Assembly (NCBI RefSeq): GCF_011751075.1
Contig: NZ_JAALLN010000018.1
Span: 1 to 64,000 of the forward strand
Length of the DNA: 64,000 bases
Direction of reading: 5' to 3'
Source: Flavobacterium poyangense
Lineage (GTDB): Bacteria; Bacteroidota; Bacteroidia; Flavobacteriales; Flavobacteriaceae
Position numbers and translations under genes: made by a program
In this document: in pieces, positions 42,198 to 51,167 of the stretch
Numbering within the stretch: position 1 is the first letter of the stretch
How the letters are laid out: every line of letters begins with the position of its first letter
Notes under the pieces: model-generated
Told to the model about the DNA's origin: nothing
Seen by the model: the letters and a program-made list of their open reading frames with translations, nothing else
Database searches by the model: none

Positions 42198-43532
42198 ATG
42201 GAAAATAGAAAAAAAGTTGCCTTTTATACGCTTGGTTGCAAACTGAATTTTTCAGAAACTTCTACAATCGCCCGAAATTTTAATGATGAAGGATTTGATC
42301 GTGTTGATTTTGAAGAAGTAGCAGACATTTATGTCATCAATACCTGTTCTGTTACAGAAAATGCGGACAAACAATTTAAGCAGGTAGTAAAAAAAGCAAT
42401 GAAACTCAACGAAAAAGCCTTTGTTGCCGCAGTTGGGTGTTATGCGCAATTAAAACCGGAAGAATTGGCAGCCGTTGACGGAGTTGATTTGGTTTTGGGC
42501 GCTACCGAAAAATTTAAAATCACCGATTATATTCACGACTTAAGTAAAAACGATATGGGGGAAGTACACTCCTGCGAAATTGCTGAGGCCGATTTTTATG
42601 TTGGAAGTTATTCTATTGGTGACAGAACCCGTGCCTTTTTGAAAGTTCAGGATGGTTGTGACTACAAATGTACGTATTGTACCATTCCGTTAGCGAGAGG
42701 AATTTCACGCAGTGATGCCCTTGAGAACGTTTTGCAGAACGCAAAAGAAATTTCAGCACAAAATATAAAAGAAATCGTTTTAACCGGAGTAAATATCGGA
42801 GATTACGGAAAAGGAGAATTCGGAAATAAAAAACACGAACATACCTTTCTGGACTTGGTTCAGGCTTTAGATAAAGTAGATGGAATTGAACGTTTGCGTA
42901 TTTCTTCGATTGAGCCTAATTTATTAAAAAATGAGACGATTGATTTTGTTTCTAAAAGCAGAACTTTTGTACCGCATTTTCATATCCCGTTACAATCGGG
43001 AAGCAATGATATTTTGAAATTAATGAAACGTCGTTACCTACGTGAGGTGTACACAGAACGTGTAAATAAAATTCGCGAAGTAATGCCACATGCCTGTATT
43101 GGTGTTGATGTTATTGTTGGTTTTCCTGGTGAGACAGACGATCACTTTTTGGAAACCTATCATTTTCTGAACGAAATGGATATTTCTTATTTACATGTAT
43201 TCACTTATTCAGAAAGAGACAATACCGAAGCGGCAAATATGCCCGGAATTGTTCCGGCAAATGTAAGAGCAAAACGCAGTAAAATGCTACGAGGATTATC
43301 GGTTAAAAAACGTCGCGCTTTTTATGAAAGTCAATTAGGGAAAAACAGAACTGTTTTGTTTGAAGGCGAAAATAAAGAAGGTTATATTCATGGTTTTACT
43401 GAAAACTACGTAAAAGTAAAAACACCATGGAATCCGGAACTAATAAATACATTACAGGAAATTAACCTGACTAAAATAGACGAAGACGGAAGCGTTCGTT
43501 TAGAGTTTCTGAATAAACTGGCAGAGGTGTAG
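42198..43532 (+). CDS. mtaB: tRNA t6A methylthiotransferase MtaB
   Basis: A radical-SAM enzyme that converts t6A37 to ms2t6A in tRNA, 444 aa. The N-terminal MTTase domain has three iron-sulfur cysteines (in LGCKLNFSE, VINTCSVTE and VGCYAQ). The radical SAM motif is CDYKCTYC (CxxxCxxC), and the C-terminal TRAM domain is about 375-440. The TLGCKLNFSET opening is the MtaB-type, not the MiaB-type. Likely monocistronic. Confidence 0.93.
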   Translation: MENRKKVAFYTLGCKLNFSETSTIARNFNDEGFDRVDFEEVADIYVINTCSVTENADKQFKQVVKKAMKLNEKAFVAAVGCYAQLKPEELAAVDGVDLVLGATEKFKITDYIHDLSKNDMGEVHSCEIAEADFYVGSYSIGDRTRAFLKVQDGCDYKCTYCTIPLARGISRSDALENVLQNAKEISAQNIKEIVLTGVNIGDYGKGEFGNKKHEHTFLDLVQALDKVDGIERLRISSIEPNLLKNETIDFVSKSRTFVPHFHIPLQSGSNDILKLMKRRYLREVYTERVNKIREVMPHACIGVDVIVGFPGETDDHFLETYHFLNEMDISYLHVFTYSERDNTEAANMPGIVPANVRAKRSKMLRGLSVKKRRAFYESQLGKNRTVLFEGENKEGYIHGFTENYVKVKTPWNPELINTLQEINLTKIDEDGSVRLEFLNKLAEV

Positions 43533-43627
43533 TTTTTTTGTGAGATGTGGGTTGTGAGATGTGAGTTGTTTTTTAGAGGTACTTTTAACCAGAAAGTGTT
43601 ACCTAATAAATGATTGAACGCCATTTT

Positions 43628-43727
43628 TGTCATTCCGAGGTACGAGGAATCACACCCAATATTCGACAACGATTGGTAACATTCTTTACGGAGTCTCATG
43701 TGCGATTCCTCATTCTTCGGAATGACA
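43628..43727. repeat. Solitary copy of the 100-bp TGTCATTTCG/GAATGACA inverted repeat
   Basis: TGTCATTCCGAGGTACGAGG to GCGATTCCTCATTCTTCGGA plus ATGACA is a single unit with the same ends and length as the eight units at 11.8-13.3 kb. It lies between mtaB and a bidirectional terminator. The dispersed location shows the element is not confined to the tandem arrays. Confidence 0.85.
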
Positions 43728-43822
43728 ATTGTTGCCTGTTATTGATTAGAATTACAGAGTTGTCGCATAAGCTCGTCTCGTCTGCCATGAAATGACAGCT
43801 GGCAGCCTAAGTAATAGTATAA

Positions 43823-43863
43823 AAACAGAAAAGTCCTTTATTTCAAAGGACTTTTCTGTTTTT
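43823..43863. terminator. Bidirectional terminator
   Basis: AACAGAAAAGTCCTTT and AAAGGACTTTTCTGTT form a very strong hairpin with T and A runs on the two sides. It serves convergent mtaB and the gene at 43877. Confidence 0.8.
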
Positions 43864-43876
43864 ATAAAGTAAAATA

Positions 43877-44386
43877 TTATCTCTCTTCTTCCTCTAAAAC
43901 CAATTTCAAGGAATTGATATAATCAGTATCAAACTCAATGACTCTTATTTTCTCAGGATTGAAGCTCAATTCTCCTCCAAACTTCCCTCTTGTGTCTAAG
44001 AAATCGATGGTTAGTTCTTCGTCTGTTAGTTCAAGTAGTTTACCTAAATAAGCAGATTTAGCCGATTTTTTTGAAATCTGAAAAATGCCATATTTATTGG
44101 TAAGGAAACTTACAATAGAAGCAAGGTCTCTGATCGGAATGATATCTTCGGCATTTGTTTTCAGACCTTTCATTCGGATTACTTTTTCGGTAAAAGCAAG
44201 ATCCTGATCTCTGTGAACGGCTTCGATATTTTTGTTTTTCAAAATCACAAAACCATCAAGGATATAATCAACCGGATTATTTCTCAATAAAATCCAGTCG
44301 TCAGAATAATCGATAAGAAAACCGGTAAAAATTTCTTTTTTATCGGTAAATTCTATGGCAATTAATTGTCTTAGATACTGTTCCAT
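43877..44386 (-). CDS. Conserved hypothetical protein with possible Sm-like repeats
   Basis: A 169-aa acidic, soluble protein without an assigned family that I recognise. Two segments, about 5-55 (IAIEFTDKKEIFTGFLIDYS, DDWILLRN) and about 110-165 (GKLLELTDEELTIDFLDTRG), share a strand-rich pattern like a small barrel (Sm/SH3-like). That is only an inference. It follows the SDR gene with 11 bp between, so the two are probably one operon. Confidence 0.6.
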   Translation of the reverse strand: MEQYLRQLIAIEFTDKKEIFTGFLIDYSDDWILLRNNPVDYILDGFVILKNKNIEAVHRDQDLAFTEKVIRMKGLKTNAEDIIPIRDLASIVSFLTNKYGIFQISKKSAKSAYLGKLLELTDEELTIDFLDTRGKFGGELSFNPEKIRVIEFDTDYINSLKLVLEEEER

Positions 44387-44397
44387 TTGATTTTAAA

Positions 44398-45114
44398 TTA
44401 AGGATTTGTAGACCAGATACTACTGCTCTTAACAAAAACTCTGCGGTTTAGTTTAAGTTGTGCGATAATCAATTCTGCAAGATCTTCGGACTGCATTACT
44501 TTCTCCGGATTTCCATCGGTTAATTTGGAGTTTATAGCCAAATCGGTTGCAACAGTACTTGGTGTCAGAGCAGTAACACGTATATTGTGTTTTCTCATTT
44601 CCTGCATCAAAGAATCGGTCAAGCCTAAAACGGCAAATTTAGAAGCGCTATAAGCACTGGTTAAAGCATTTCCGTTTAAACCTGCTGTCGATGAAATGTT
44701 AATAATGTCTCCGGTTTGTCTTTCGATCATATTGGGTATAACAGCACGGGTTGTGTAGTAGGTTCCCATAAGATTCACCTGAATGATTTTCTCCCAGGCA
44801 GCAGGTTCCATCTCAAGGAATTTTCCAAATGAACCGATACCGGCATTGTTGATTAAAATATCAATAGTTTTAAATTCAGCTAACGCTTTTTCTACTGCAG
44901 TATTTATAGAATTGATGTCTGAAACATCAGCACTTAATGCTAAAGATTTTACACCTAAAGCAGAGATTTCGGTACTTAATTGATCCACATCAGCTTGTGT
45001 TCTTGCAACTAAAATTACATTTACACCTTCTTTGGCTAAAGCAATTGCAATTGCTTTTCCGATTCCTTTTCCGGCTCCGGTAATAAGAGCGTTTTTATTT
45101 TTTAAATCTGTCAT
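44398..45114 (-). CDS. SDR oxidoreductase, 3-ketoacyl-reductase-like
   Basis: A classical SDR of 238 aa. The cofactor motif GAGKGIGKA is near 14-22, NNAGIGSFG near 90, and the catalytic YSASK near 155, with the Ser in NISSTAGL. It resembles FabG and related 3-oxoacyl reductases, but SDR substrates cannot be told from motifs alone. It shares an operon with the downstream hypothetical gene. Confidence 0.88.
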   Translation of the reverse strand: MTDLKNKNALITGAGKGIGKAIAIALAKEGVNVILVARTQADVDQLSTEISALGVKSLALSADVSDINSINTAVEKALAEFKTIDILINNAGIGSFGKFLEMEPAAWEKIIQVNLMGTYYTTRAVIPNMIERQTGDIINISSTAGLNGNALTSAYSASKFAVLGLTDSLMQEMRKHNIRVTALTPSTVATDLAINSKLTDGNPEKVMQSEDLAELIIAQLKLNRRVFVKSSSIWSTNP

Positions 45115-45226
45115 GATAGTATTTTTGAAATGCAGAAAGCATCCTTTTAGATATACAAAAATAATTCATTTGAATACTAAAATGATGCTCTCCGTTGTTT
45201 TCTTAATTTAAGTTTAACAACCTTAA

Positions 45227-45814
45227 CTATTCTTTAAGAACCATATCAATGCACATTACCGCTCCAAGGATTAATTGTCTAAGTGGACTGTCTGCCGATA
45301 CATTTTCTTCGATTTGAAGAACATAATTGTCAGCACTTGTAAAGAATTCTTTCCCCATTCCTGCCCATTTTTTACTTACTTGTGCTAATGGTTTGTTTTC
45401 ATGGGAAAATTTAAAATCCCAACCCGTCCATTTTCCCTGAAGAGTAGCACATGGTCTTTCATTTTTATCCAGAATTTCGAATTTTCCTCCAATAGAAAAG
45501 AATTTTTGTTTGAAAGTTCCAATTAAACGATCTCTCTCATCCAGTACTTCTACAGTCGAGCGGAATATGGCAATACCACGTCTAACCGTAATTAATTTTT
45601 CTCCTGAAACAGTTGAGATTTCAACATTAAAAGGAGTCATTCTTTTGTAATCTGTAAAACGAAGTACTTTGGTGAAAAAGCCAAGATTGTTTTCACGGCA
45701 GTTCATCGTAATTTGATTGGTTTTCGGATCGTAGATGTCAAAATTGTTTGCTGCTTTAAACATGCCAACATGCTCTTTTACAAGGAATAAATTCTGATTT
45801 AAAATAGGATTCAT
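45227..45814 (-). CDS. LURP-one-related/scramblase-like protein
   Basis: A 195-aa protein of the LOR (DUF567)/phospholipid-scramblase-like barrel family. The segments TVRRGIAIFRSTVEVLDERD, LIGTFKQKFFSIGGKFEILD and KWTGWDFKFSHENKPLAQVS fit the repeated strand pattern that ends with the buried C-terminal helix DSPLRQLILGAVMCIDMVLK. Bacterial members have no established function. Lipid-scrambling activity should not be assumed. Confidence 0.75.
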   Translation of the reverse strand: MNPILNQNLFLVKEHVGMFKAANNFDIYDPKTNQITMNCRENNLGFFTKVLRFTDYKRMTPFNVEISTVSGEKLITVRRGIAIFRSTVEVLDERDRLIGTFKQKFFSIGGKFEILDKNERPCATLQGKWTGWDFKFSHENKPLAQVSKKWAGMGKEFFTSADNYVLQIEENVSADSPLRQLILGAVMCIDMVLKE

Positions 45815-45888
45815 TTTACTTTTTTAAAATTAGGTTATAAATGGATATTTCCGATTTTGAGGAAAGTCCAAATGTACTAAAACCACTA

Positions 45889-48048
45889 TTAATAAGCTAG
45901 CTTTGCACCTTCAATAAGACGAATAAATTCTGCTTTATATCCTTCGGTATCGTTCGATAATCCTTGCTTTGCCAATTTTAAAATAGCATCGGAAGATTTA
46001 TTCGAAATCAATTTTGAATCTCTCAGTTTTAATCCGAACCAGGCAACGGCTGTACTGAATTTAAAATCATCACTTGCACTTTTTAGCGGAGTAACTTTAT
46101 TCTCAATTATATGTGCCATTTCGATGCTTTTCTCGCCATCAGGTTTTTTGTAGCGAAACTTTATCGTCGCCAGTTCTGTACTGTATTCATTGGTATTTTC
46201 TTTAACCTTAGTATATTTTAGAGCATCTGGTTGATGGCTTAAATAATCACTTTTTACACCTGCAGGAATAATTTCATACAAAGCCGTAACGGTATGATTG
46301 CTTCCCAATTCACCCGCATCTATGGCATCATTTTTAAAATCTTCTGCACGTAGTTTTCTATTTTCATACCCAATCAATCGATACGCTTGAATTTGTTTTG
46401 GGTTAAATTCAATCTGGATTTTTACATCCTTCGCAATAGCAAACATTGAACCTTTGAATTCTTTTCCTAAAAAACGATTCGCTTCCTGAATGTTATCGAT
46501 ATAAGCATAGTTTCCATTTCCTTTATCGGCCAGAGTTTCCATTTTGCTGTCTTTGTAATTTCCCATGCCGTAACCAAGACAAGTTAAGAAAACACCTGTT
46601 TTTCTTTTTTGCTCAATTAACGTTTCCATATCAGAATTAGAAGAACTGCCAACATTAAAATCGCCGTCTGTGGCCAAAACCACTCTGTTGTTTCCGTCTT
46701 TAATAAAATTTTCAGCTGCCACTTTATAAGCTAATTCAATTCCGGCTCCACCGGCTGTGCTTCCTCCGGCGTTTAGGTGATCTAAAGCATCAATAATTGT
46801 TTTTTTCTCGTCTCCCGAAGTTGGAGGCAAGACCAATCCCGCTGCACCGGCATAAACGACAATAGACACTTTGTCTTTTGAACGTAGTTCGTTTACCAAT
46901 ATTTTCATGGATTGTTTTAATAAAGGCAGTTTATTAGCGTTATCCATAGAACCCGAAACATCTATTAAAAAAACAAGATTTGATGCCGGTAAATTCTCGG
47001 TTGGAATGTTTTTTCCCTGCAAACCGATTCTTAGAATTTTATTTTCAGGATTCCAAGGAGATTCGCTTAACTCTGTGTTTATAGAAAATGGATTTTTATC
47101 TTTTGGCTGCGGATACGTGTACTTAAAGAAATTTACCATTTCTTCAACACGAACGGCATCTTTAGGAACCGCTTGTCCATTGTTTATAAAACGTCTGATA
47201 TTGGTATAAGAGGCATTGTCAACATCTATTGAAAAAGTAGATAAAGGCGCTCCCTTTGGATTTTCGAATGCATTTTCTGTGAAAGTATCATAATCTTCAT
47301 TATCGACTTCAGGTTGATTAGGAATAGTCAGGTTTAGCTTTTTGTTAATTTCCTGCTCCGTAAGATTTTTGTAAAGTTCATTTTTAGTAGAAAGCACAAC
47401 AACACCATTTACAGCTCTGGTTCCATAAATAGCCGTGGCCGCTGTGTCCTTTAGCACTTTTACGTCCTGAATATCATTCGGATTTATTTTTGCCATTTGT
47501 TGTGATTTTACAGGAGTTCCATCTACAATATATAAAGGTTCCTCTTGCGTTGAAATAGATTGGTATCCACGAATTTTAATAGGTGGAGCTGCATACACGT
47601 TATTTTGAATTTGCAAACCGGGAGTTCTTCCCTGAAGCATTTCGGCTGCAGCTATTTTAGCTTTTTTTCTTTCTGAACGGGTATAACTTTTATCTGTATA
47701 CTCAGAATCACTTCTTCCGTAGGCTGTAGTAACAACAACTTCACTTAAAGTTTGTGAAGCTTCTTTCATCTTTACATTGATAATGTCACTGTTGTTTACG
47801 ACAACTGTTTCCGTATTAAATCCGATGTAGCTAAAGACAAGGAGATCTCCTTTTTGAGCACGAATCGTATATTTTTCATCAAAGTCTGTTGAAGTTCCTG
47901 TTTTTGAATTTTTAATAGTTATACTAACACCCGGAAGTGCTATAGCATTATAATCTGAAACCGTTCCTTTAATGGTTTTTTCCTGTGCCATAGACACGAA
48001 ACATATAAGCATAGTAAGGGCTGATGAAATAAGTTTTAGACTTTTCAT
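45889..48048 (-). CDS. Exported VWA protein with carboxypeptidase-like and TonB-plug-like domains
   Basis: A 719-aa envelope protein: signal peptide (about 1-21), a carboxypeptidase regulatory-like domain (about 23-110, KGTVSDYNAIALPGVSITIK), a TonB plug-like module (about 130-215, EEPLYIVDG to IYGTRAVNGVVVL), a VWA N-terminal segment (about 250-340), a VWA domain with intact MIDAS DVSGS (about 350-540), and a DUF3520-like end (about 550-719). There is no outer-membrane beta-barrel, so it is not a receptor. It lies downstream of an ECF sigma and an anti-sigma-like gene. Role unknown, with protein or metal-mediated binding at the cell surface likely. Confidence 0.85.
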   Translation of the reverse strand: MKSLKLISSALTMLICFVSMAQEKTIKGTVSDYNAIALPGVSITIKNSKTGTSTDFDEKYTIRAQKGDLLVFSYIGFNTETVVVNNSDIINVKMKEASQTLSEVVVTTAYGRSDSEYTDKSYTRSERKKAKIAAAEMLQGRTPGLQIQNNVYAAPPIKIRGYQSISTQEEPLYIVDGTPVKSQQMAKINPNDIQDVKVLKDTAATAIYGTRAVNGVVVLSTKNELYKNLTEQEINKKLNLTIPNQPEVDNEDYDTFTENAFENPKGAPLSTFSIDVDNASYTNIRRFINNGQAVPKDAVRVEEMVNFFKYTYPQPKDKNPFSINTELSESPWNPENKILRIGLQGKNIPTENLPASNLVFLIDVSGSMDNANKLPLLKQSMKILVNELRSKDKVSIVVYAGAAGLVLPPTSGDEKKTIIDALDHLNAGGSTAGGAGIELAYKVAAENFIKDGNNRVVLATDGDFNVGSSSNSDMETLIEQKRKTGVFLTCLGYGMGNYKDSKMETLADKGNGNYAYIDNIQEANRFLGKEFKGSMFAIAKDVKIQIEFNPKQIQAYRLIGYENRKLRAEDFKNDAIDAGELGSNHTVTALYEIIPAGVKSDYLSHQPDALKYTKVKENTNEYSTELATIKFRYKKPDGEKSIEMAHIIENKVTPLKSASDDFKFSTAVAWFGLKLRDSKLISNKSSDAILKLAKQGLSNDTEGYKAEFIRLIEGAKLAY

Positions 48049-48083
48049 GATCGTAAATTTTAAGATTAAATGTTAGGTTTTAA

Positions 48084-49055
48084 CTAGTGCTGTGAAGCAG
48101 GTTTTCCTGTTTTGGTAGTGATTATTATGACTCCTTTTTTTCCTTTTTCGCCATATTTTGAGGTGGCTTCAAGGTCCTGAAGAATCGTGATGGTTTTAAT
48201 TTCCTGTTGGTTTAAAGGAGCATAAGGACTCGTTGGATTTTTGCCAAATAAATCATTTTCAGAATAGTAGTTTCCATCAATAATGTATAAAGGTTCCTCT
48301 AATACTACCAGAGATTCTACATTTTCAGGAGCCAGATTAGAAAGCTCGGCCTGCATCATTTTATCTCTTTTAACATCATCATTGTGGGAAATGGCTTTAC
48401 CGTTCATGATGACTAATGGAGCAGCTTTTCTGGCCATTTGCGGTGGTGGCTGAGAATCAGCAATTCGGTAAGATTCTCTTTTTGTGGATTTTGATAGTTC
48501 ATCAGATACAAAAGCTTTGTCTTTTGAAGAGGAACTTTCTTCTCTCGAATAAGCGGAAACCACCGGTGGAGCAGGAGCAGCATATGCTTTAGCGGAAATT
48601 TCCGGTTCTATTGTTTCATAGCTAGCTTTCGCTTCAGGGACAGGGCCTTGAATGTCATTTTGCACAACTTCTTTTTGTTGCTTAATCTGATGGTCTATGA
48701 TCTTTTCAGCTTCTTTTTCGGAAACTATCTTTGACTCTTCAATGGCGACTTTGCTTTCTTCTAAAACCGGTTTTTGAACAGGTGCCGTTTTAGTTTCGGT
48801 TGTTACTACTTTATTATTGTTTTCGATAGTTTGACTTTTGTCTGTTTTTATAAATTGAGAACCTAAAGAGATTACTAATAAAAGAGAGGCAGCAATTGCA
48901 ATCTTTTTCCATAGGGCAATTGTTTTTTTGTCTTCTTTTTTGTCGAGTTTCTCTTCAACTCGGGACCAGACTTTTTCCATTGCCGGAAAATCTCTGCTCT
49001 CGGCGTTGTGCGAAGCTTCTTTTATTTTTTCGAATAATTTATCTTGATTGTCCAT
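48084..49055 (-). CDS. Membrane anti-sigma-like protein with C-terminal plug-like module
   Basis: A 323-aa protein. A short cytoplasmic N-terminus (about 1-48) is followed by one TM helix (about 49-66), a long low-complexity linker with acidic, Lys-rich and Pro-rich segments, and a C-terminal TonB-plug-like module (about 240-315, LEEPLYIIDGNYY, TITILQDLEATSKYGEKG, KGVIIITTK). The N-terminus and position after the sigma gene indicate an anti-sigma factor. The plug-like module matches the one in the next gene product. It begins 2 bp after the sigma gene stop. Confidence 0.75.
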   Translation of the reverse strand: MDNQDKLFEKIKEASHNAESRDFPAMEKVWSRVEEKLDKKEDKKTIALWKKIAIAASLLLVISLGSQFIKTDKSQTIENNNKVVTTETKTAPVQKPVLEESKVAIEESKIVSEKEAEKIIDHQIKQQKEVVQNDIQGPVPEAKASYETIEPEISAKAYAAPAPPVVSAYSREESSSSKDKAFVSDELSKSTKRESYRIADSQPPPQMARKAAPLVIMNGKAISHNDDVKRDKMMQAELSNLAPENVESLVVLEEPLYIIDGNYYSENDLFGKNPTSPYAPLNQQEIKTITILQDLEATSKYGEKGKKGVIIITTKTGKPASQH

Positions 49056-49057
49056 GA

Positions 49058-49594
49058 CTATTTTGCTTTTTGATAATATAACTTATTTACTAAATCCTTT
49101 AGCTTGGTTTTAGAGGCATTCAATTGTGATTTGGAGGTGCCCTCAGAAATGTTTAGCATGCTGGCTATTTCTTTATGTCCGTAGCCTTCAATTACAAAAA
49201 GATTAAAGACCGTTTTACAGCCGTCTGGAATATGATTTAATAAATTGAGCAAATCTTCTTCTTCTAAATGATTGATCTCATCCGTAAAAGGTTGTGACTG
49301 TAATTTGACATCATCAAGATACATATTGAAATTGGTGTTCTTTCTGATGGTTGCCAAACAATGGTTCACAGTTATTTTTCGGGCCCAGGCCTCAAAAGCC
49401 TGAACTTCTTTGAGCTGATCCATTTTTGTAAATATGGTATAGAAAGCATCGGCTATAGCTTCTTCGATCTCTTCCTCTTTTTTTAGATAGCGCTTGCAGA
49501 GGCGATACAGCTTTGGAGCCATATACTCATACACCTGACGCTGCGCATCGCGATGCATTTTTTTACAGTTAGCAATTTGAGTTTCGTTTATCAC
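49058..49594 (-). CDS. ECF sigma-70 factor
   Basis: A 178-aa extracytoplasmic-function sigma factor. Region 2 is about 12-85 (VYEYMAPKLYRLCKRYLKKE, EAIADAFYTIFTK, ITVNHCLATIRKN) and region 4 about 115-170 (IPDGCKTVFNLFVIEGYGHK, EIASMLNISEGTSKSQLN). The start is GTG at 49594. It is followed by the anti-sigma-like gene with 2 bp between and then the VWA gene, forming a three-gene operon. Targets cannot be predicted. Confidence 0.92.
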   Translation of the reverse strand: MINETQIANCKKMHRDAQRQVYEYMAPKLYRLCKRYLKKEEEIEEAIADAFYTIFTKMDQLKEVQAFEAWARKITVNHCLATIRKNTNFNMYLDDVKLQSQPFTDEINHLEEEDLLNLLNHIPDGCKTVFNLFVIEGYGHKEIASMLNISEGTSKSQLNASKTKLKDLVNKLYYQKAK

Positions 49595-49997
49595 AATTGT
49601 TGTCTTTATACTAAAGAGAGTTAAAAAGATAAAAAGGTTGGGACGATAGTAAAATAAAAGTAAAAATAATTAAATTTTATGTGTAAAGTATTGATTTTGT
49701 TTAATTTGTGGTATAATATCAGTTCCTTTTTTTTTGAAACTTATTTAATTCACAACAAATTTTTGATCTTTTATTTCGGAATAAAAACTATTATGTAAAT
49801 AGTTGTATGTACTTAAAATATATTAATTTCTACTTAAATTTAAATCTGACAGGTTTTTAAAACCTGTCAGATTTGTCGTTTAGTATTATCAGGAATGAAA
49901 CATAAATAAAGTTTCATTTTTTTAACTGTAAAATTGGCTTTTGTTTTAGAAACCTCTGCACCTTTGCTCCTCTGCACCTTTGTACCTCAAAAAAAAA
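49595..49997. repeat. Intergenic repeats upstream of the sigma gene
   Basis: No gene. A perfect palindrome lies at 49842-49874 (AAATCTGACAGGTTTT, 1-nt centre, complement). About 49945-49990 is a degenerate tandem of CTCTGCACCTTTGC, CTCTGCACCTTTGTACC. The remaining DNA, including the sigma-gene upstream region, is AT-rich. Confidence 0.6.
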
Positions 49998-50837
49998 CTA
50001 TTTCTTCAAAGGCAAACTAAGCTTAAAAATTTTCGTTTCTAAAACCTCTGTATCATTGTCCTCGCAAAGTAAAAACTCGATTTTGTCATTTGATTTTTGA
50101 TAGAGTGTCAGACCTTCGAATTTATGAGTTGTTGTTATTTTTTGTGTAAAGTCAATTTTCATGTTTTTAAGATCGATGCGTCCGATGAAGCTTCCGAGGA
50201 TTGCTCCGTCGTCGTAAGTCGATTTGGTGTCTTCGGCAGTAGAGAGGAAATAAATTTTATCTTCGACTAAAATCGCATCTGTAAAACTGGAACGTACCCC
50301 TTTTATTTTAGGAAGTTTATAATTGACAGCCACCAATGCAAATTCTTCGCCCAAACTTTTGGCATGGATTGTAAAAATGGTGTTTTTGTTTGAAACACCG
50401 TTACCACGATTGAATAAATACCAATTTTCACCATCAAAAATAGCACCTTCCAGATTAAAGTCTTCCGGTTTTATTTCTCCAAAACTTTGCATTAAGCCGT
50501 ATAAATCGACCAGATTGTTTTTTTGTAAAACGGTTTTGGTTTTCAGATCAAACTCGATCATTTTGTTTCGTTTTTCGGTAGAACCTGAACCAAATACATA
50601 TAAAGTATCATTGTGATTAGTCATCGATTCAAAATCCGGTTTTAGGTTTTTCGGAATGTTTTGTGTCGGATTATCGATTAAAGTATGTTGATTTAATTGC
50701 TGATTCTGCATATTGTATTCGTACAAAAAGCCGCTGTTGTCCCCAACGACATAAAGAGAATTGTTGTTAAGGAATAATCCTGATGCAGAACCGATTCCGA
50801 TGATTTGAAATAATATTTCTAAGGTGAATTTTTCCAT
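49998..50837 (-). CDS. Beta-propeller-like hypothetical protein
   Basis: A 279-aa protein with repeated blade-like strands: NNSLYVVGDNSGFLYEYNMQ, DTLYVFGSGSTEKRNKMIEF, GENWYLFNRGNGVSNKNTIF, EDKIYFLSTAEDTKSTYDDG. No signal peptide is seen. Family not recognised with certainty. A beta-propeller fold is the best reading of the strand and WD-like spacing. It is preceded on the minus strand by a repeat element. Confidence 0.55.
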   Translation of the reverse strand: MEKFTLEILFQIIGIGSASGLFLNNNSLYVVGDNSGFLYEYNMQNQQLNQHTLIDNPTQNIPKNLKPDFESMTNHNDTLYVFGSGSTEKRNKMIEFDLKTKTVLQKNNLVDLYGLMQSFGEIKPEDFNLEGAIFDGENWYLFNRGNGVSNKNTIFTIHAKSLGEEFALVAVNYKLPKIKGVRSSFTDAILVEDKIYFLSTAEDTKSTYDDGAILGSFIGRIDLKNMKIDFTQKITTTHKFEGLTLYQKSNDKIEFLLCEDNDTEVLETKIFKLSLPLKK

Positions 50838-50947
50838 GAATGTTGTTTTGAAAAGTAGAATCTAAGTTTGTTAAAATGAAAATAACTTATTGAAAAAGTA
50901 TTTACAAGTAATAACAAAAATATGATTCGTAAAAGTAGTATATTTAA

Positions 50948-51134
50948 CCTATTGAGTGCACTTATTTTTTAGCACATAGATATAGTTTTGAAAACAAAAA
51001 ATGACATTTCACTTAATTAAATCATTATAGTCTGACTATGTGAAAGAAATGTATTTCTTTTTTGAGTTCTTTTTTATAAATAAAATCTATGTTTCCTCTA
51101 TGTGTTAAGTGTTTTTTTGAATAGCACCCAATGG
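50948..51134. repeat. ACACATAG-family inverted-repeat element
   Basis: The left end CCTATTGAGTGCACTTATTT and TTTTAGCACATAGATATAG are complementary, with mismatches, to the right end CTATGTTTCCTCTATGTGTT and AGCACCCAATGG. Relatives lie at 59350, 62722 and (half) 39353. It occupies the PPK2 upstream region, so ORF frames starting inside it are not the true start. Confidence 0.7.
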
Positions 51135-51167
51135 ACTCTATTTACTAAATATGATAAAACTGATACT

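Noticed and set aside
51102..51167. Upstream start for the polyphosphate kinase
   Set aside because: Would translate the end of a repeat element. The ATG at 51168 gives the family-like N-terminus.
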